Part shown: positions 41,525 to 45,605 of the stretch, piece by piece | Layout: every line of letters begins with the position of its first letter | Position numbering within the stretch: position 1 is the stretch's first letter | Source of the DNA: Nymphaea colorata | Taxonomy: Eukaryota; Streptophyta; Magnoliopsida; Nymphaeales; Nymphaeaceae | NCBI RefSeq assembly: GCF_008831285.2 | Contig: NC_045142.1 | Span: forward strand, 7,058,608 to 7,104,212 | DNA: 45,605 bases | Direction of reading: 5' to 3' | The notes under the pieces: generated by a model | Told to the model about the DNA's origin: nothing | The model's database searches: none | What the model saw: the letters and a program-made list of their open reading frames with translations, nothing else | Made by a program: the position numbers and the translations under genes

Positions 41525-43562
41525 TTGTGTGTGAGAGAGAGAGAACAGCTGCCCGGTGGGAAAGCGAGCAAGAAGTAAAGAAGAGAAGGAAAGCCTGGAT
41601 GGTCCTCTCCACCTTTTCCCGGTTGAAGCATTTCTTAGTAGGCAGTACTTAGCAGGTGCTGTCACATAAGCAAGAAAGAATTAAAAAAATAATAATAAAA
41701 TCACAGAATTTAGTCAGCTGGGCGCACTCAAATCCAGGTGATGTTTTTTCTTTTCAAAATTTATAATGAGTTATTATTTACTTTTAAAAACAAAAATTAG
41801 TAAACTACCCAACTTTTATATTTATGAAGCAATTGATTTTTTTTTTTTTGGATTCAAAACCGTCAAATGATTATCGAAATCTCCTTGCCAGGGTTGCTGT
41901 AAAAAAATGGTGGCGTTTATGCCATGGTGAAAGTTGTTCAAGGGAAAGGGTGTTGGCCCAATAGGATGGTGCAGGGGTTAGCAGGCGACCTCTGCTTTGA
42001 TTTATAGAGGGTCAAGTCTTTGTGTTGCAAACCAGGGGTCATCGACACGCAAGTTGAAGCGCGAGGCTTAGTGAAGCGTGGCAGGGGGCGAGGCACCAAC
42101 TAAGCGTTGTATCCTTACGCTTATCTTAAGAGATGAAGGGTTGGTTGGGGGTTTTCAAATGGTGGTTCAGACCCTGCTCAGCCGAAAGAACCATCACGCC
42201 ATCAAACATGCACCACTGGTACACTTGGCAGTCGAACCAAATAAAGGCATGGGAATTTTGGAACACACAAAAACGATAAAGAGGCCCGCGCAGGATCCAA
42301 CTCATTTGCACACCAGGGCATTATGAATGCACAAGGGTGATATAACAAAGCTGTAACGTCCATGTCACAGCATCAGCATCAAGATGAAGCTGATCTGGTG
42401 AACTTTGTCCCACAACTTGCAGTGCCTGAGAAATCACCTGCAATAAAAATCAAACACATTAATTCTAACTTCACTTCATTTTAAACAAGTTCTGCAAAAC
42501 TTTGGTGATGCACTCGCTTTCATTCATTCAGAAAGATGGAGGCATTTAGTATTAGATGTCTTTGAGGAGAAGAGACTTCCGAAAGAGCATTCGAATATGC
42601 TTTCGTATAAAGCATGTGGTGGTTGCTTAGGGCCAGGCTGGAGGTAGTCTATCTGACGTGAGAGAGATCATTCCAATAAAAATAGAAGATCAACCACAAT
42701 GAAAGGAAACATCTTTCAAAGTTTTTCTTAATACTTTAAGCCAACTGAACATAGCCCCACATGCTTTCTACGAAAGCATATACGGATGCTCTTTCCGCTG
42801 TCTCTTCTTTTCGAAGACATCTAATACCAAATGCCTCCTCCATCTTTCCAAATGAATGAAAGCGAGTGTATCACCAAAGTTTTGCAGAACTTATTTAAAA
42901 TGAAGTGGAAGTTAGAATTAATGTGTTTGATTTTTATTGCAGGTGATTTCTCGGGCACTGCAAGTTGTGGGACAAAGTTCACCATCCACACTTAAAGATT
43001 GTTATTTTATTGTTCTGCAATGAAAAATGGTCGGATTCAATCAGAGGAAGAGGTTTTAATCTTGAATTCACGGTTTTCAAAAGTTGAAGATTTCAAATCC
43101 AAGGCTACCAAACGTTCCTTAAAATGCATGGTATATGCTTGATTTCTTAGAGGTACGTAACGTGGTACTATGTCCATTGACTCAAAAACCATTTTTTTAG
43201 GGCAACCCTAACTACGAGATTTGGATAATCACTTGACCGTTTTGAATCGGTGGGTTCAAAAAAGAATATGAATTGCTTAATAAATTTGAAAAAATGTGTA
43301 TTTTACTATTATTGTTTTTAAAAGTAAAAGAATAACCCATTATATAAATTTTTTAAAATAAAACCCATCAAATCTCAAGTAGATTGAATCAAATTATTTT
43401 TTTAATTTTTCTTGTTTATTTGACAGCACCTTCTAAGTACAGCCCAGTAAGAAATGCTTTCACAGGAAAAAGGTGGGGAGGATCATCCTCTCTTTCCTTC
43501 ACTTCTTTCTTTCTTTCTCACTTTCACACCGGGCAGCTGTCCTCTCTCTCTCACACACACTC
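41525..43562. repeat. Large foldback (nested inverted repeat), about 2 kb
   Basis: Outer arms 41525-41930 and 43190-43562 are inverted copies: GACAGCTGCCCGG(T), TGCTTTCACAGG / TGAAGCATTTC words, GACAGCACCTTCT / AGCAGGTGCTGTC, TTTTTAAAAGTAAA and CAGGGTTGC...AAAAAAATGG. Inner arms 42396-42619 and 42757-42985 are closer inverted copies: GTGAACTTTGTCCCACAACT, TTTTGCAGAACTT and AAGCATGTGG. They enclose about 137 bp. The outer arms are more diverged. Between outer and inner arms, the left side has about 465 bp and the right about 204 bp of unmatched sequence. No protein is encoded. A transcript could form a long hairpin. Confidence 0.85.
41955..42035 (+). mobile_element. Possible tRNA-derived SINE-like sequence in the left arm
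   Basis: TGGTGCAGGGGT (41967-41978) approximates a polymerase III A box, and GGGTCAAGTCT (42009-42019) a B box one base short. They are 30 bp apart, as in tRNA-derived SINEs. It sits in the part of the foldback's left arm that has no counterpart on the right. The end and poly-A tail are not identified. Confidence 0.3.
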
Positions 43563-43692
43563 ATTGAGCAACTTATTCTAGGCCTGGTTGTGGCACCTCT
43601 TGGCCTGTGCCAAGAGAGTTTTCTCTCCTTCATTGCCTCATTCTCATTCTCCCACCTCTTGCTGTGGCTTATATGCTTAAGTACTGCCAACA

Positions 43693-43694
<2 letters not shown>

Positions 43695-43789
<95 letters not shown>
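43695..43789. repeat. Compound (TA)n(GA)n microsatellite
   Basis: About 34 TA repeats followed by about 13 GA repeats, the same TA-to-GA order as at 39943-40000. It lies at one edge of the inverted copy of the 1.3-kb repeat. Confidence 0.95.
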
Positions 43790-43790
<1 letters not shown>

Positions 43791-45080
43791 GCATTAGGGT
43801 TTCAGGGAATTGAATTTGGGTATATTAATTGATCCAATATTGTTTGAACGGGGGACCATTGTAATCTCCTATTAGACTACCTAATCATATCTTAGGATCC
43901 TTGGACGTTACCCCACCACCCAGGCAAAATGCAAAAACAAACCAAACCTAAACAAGAGAATTCAAAAAGAAAAAAAAAAACATTAAGATCTAGGAAAAAG
44001 ATTATACCAAATAAGAAATATAAAATCTTACCCAAGCAAAAATAAATAAAGCAAGGAAAGAAAAGAAAAAGAAGAAAGGAAAGAGAGAGAGGGAAATGCC
44101 TAATAGAGTATCTCCTTAAGTCTGTGAATTACTTAGTCTCAAAAAAACTTTGCCTAGAAGAGAATGGCTCATCACTAGTTTTTGGAAAAAAAAAACATAT
44201 GTAGACCTGTAAAGCTTAGCATAAAACAGACTTAAATTGAACAAAATTTTGGCCAACATGCTCTTTTTCCGCCAAGGAGCGCACAACATAGTCAGGGTTT
44301 TCCAAACCCTAGCACAAGCTTTTAGTCTTGCAATTTGGTGCCTTGGTCTCCCCATGTCCTTTGTATTTATAATTGTTGAGTGGAGTGAACTTTTTCCTCA
44401 TAATAGGTAGAAAAATTAATTTTGTATGGGAAACTGTGCCACACACCAAATCAAGCCATTTCCTGACATATTGACATTTTAAGGAGATTTTTGCTGTGAA
44501 ACATTATTTAATTGATCAAAACCTATATCACCTTGAATCCGATTTCTGAATCTGATATCTGAATCCAAATTTGAATGGAATTGCCTAAGAACCTTCTCCA
44601 TGCATGCCATATTTCTATCAATATGTCCATTGAGTCCACAAAAAATATTGAACAATGTATAAAATAACAAAGATATTTATCTTGATCTTATTTTATGACT
44701 AAAAGGCCTAGTAGAGTTTGATGCATATCAAGGGGTGCACATTAGTTTTTGAGGATTCCAATGTGATTTAGAACACAAGTGATTTGCAATCTGATACGTC
44801 CAATATGCATTTGATTTTTGGGGACAAGAAATGATACAAAAAAAGATGTCTTTTCAATCGCCAGAATGCTTTCTATCAATAGATACTCGGTATATCAATA
44901 TCGCTATAATATATGTATCCATTATTGGTTACTCGCATTTATTATGGACAAGTAAATTTAAGTATAAGTTTTCATTTCTTTAGGTTTTTTTGAGTATATA
45001 CTTCTTTCGTCATTAATATCATTGGCGTAACCTTCTTGAAAAATATACAAGCACCAAAATTCCACCTTTACGGTTTAGAA
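43780..45080 (-). repeat. ~1.3-kb dispersed repeat with TATA-like box, copy B
   Basis: Reverse complement of this interval matches 17560-18880 in order (see copy A). The TATA-like word is ATTATAAATACAAAGG here. The - strand frame at 44116-44355 comes from the repeat and has no recognised domain. The copies are diverged by many substitutions and small indels, so they are old. Confidence 0.6.
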
Positions 45081-45605
45081 AACACCCTATACGTTTAGAA
45101 CACAAAGATTTTAAACTCTGAGTTTACATATGCACACAAACTATCTCTTTCTCTCCTCTTTTTCCTTAGATTTTTTTGAGAAATTCACTGTTTGTTTGAC
45201 TGATTGTAGGTCATATTTAAGTTATACCTATTTGCTAATACTGGTCCAATAATAAAGAGCAGTGGCAGGCAAAGTGTTGTAAACTCTTAAATGTGGTTTT
45301 TTTCTTTTAAAACAAAAGTTTTGTATGGCCCAAGTCATGCTTTTTATGTTGTTAGCATATCAATTTAAAATTGTATCATTTGCTCAATATTAACCAAATT
45401 AATGGTGTCCTTTGGGAATTTGAGCATAAGAAGGTGGGAAAATGTGAGCAAATTGCAACTAAGCAAAAAGCATGACTTGGTATTGGACCAACTTGCTGTA
45501 TGTATTTGGAGTTCGAAAACAATCAAATCTGCATTAGGATTTGGCTGCAACTTGGGTAAATGATGCAAAAAATTTGAACCTTTTTTGTGTGGGCAATTTC
45601 AACTT
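45081..45605. other. Intergenic; inverted repeat at 45242-45490
   Basis: TGGTCCAATA (45242-45251) and its exact inverse TATTGGACCA (45481-45490) enclose a second exact inverted pair, CCAAGTCATGCTTTTT (45330-45345) and AAAAAGCATGACTTGG (45465-45480). This could be a small MITE whose left arm was interrupted by about 78 bp. No coding region is seen. Confidence 0.5.

Overview
This window is nuclear DNA of a flowering plant. It carries a cytosolic ascorbate peroxidase gene split into nine coding exons by GT-AG introns, Ty1/copia retrotransposons with plant-type primer-binding and polypurine sites, several families of small inverted-repeat elements, TA and GA microsatellites, and AT-rich intergenic DNA. 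The exact lineage cannot be read from the sequence. Gene density is low: two intact-looking protein genes, one set of unidentified but phase-consistent exons, and otherwise mobile-element remains.

Layout. 1-9.3 kb is intergenic DNA with hAT-like miniature elements (991-1182, 1891-2199, 5396-5835, 6550-6734), GC-rich tandem repeats (2591-2960) and a 190-bp tandem duplication (4050-4398). 9.35-15.66 kb is the ascorbate peroxidase gene on the + strand: upstream region, probable 5' UTR exon, a long probable 5' UTR intron (10217-13174) holding transposon debris, nine coding exons (13184-15331) and 3' UTR. 16.2-17 kb has a 540-bp hAT-like element with target-site duplication and a tRNA-derived SINE-like head. 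17.56-18.88 kb is one copy of a 1.3-kb dispersed repeat with a TATA box; the other copy lies inverted at 43.78-45.08 kb. 19.73-20.72 kb is a nearly 1-kb palindrome, followed by a third direct copy of its arm, 30-bp repeats and then a two-exon gene for a 92-aa single-pass membrane protein with a DUF761-like tail (21210-21929). 22.49-25.06 kb is bounded by CACTA-type termini.

26.2-28.1 kb (- strand) contains three exon-like segments whose splice sites and reading phases agree. Next are two copies of a segment with a degraded hAT-type BED zinc-finger sequence, the first followed by a five-unit 191-bp tandem array. The second copy is split by a complete but inactivated copia element (30874-36477, TATAT target duplication). 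Behind it are a truncated second copia (36753-38918) and a third copia fragment inserted in it (38919 to about 39.53 kb), which ends in an in-frame junction with an exon-like segment. 40.37-40.88 kb is a Tourist/Harbinger-type MITE and 41.5-43.56 kb is a second large foldback.

No operon-like or multi-gene system is visible. The least ordinary things are the two kilobase-scale foldbacks (one directly upstream of the small membrane-protein gene), the unidentified spliced exons, the 1.3-kb dispersed repeat pair and the layered insertion history at 28.9-39.6 kb.
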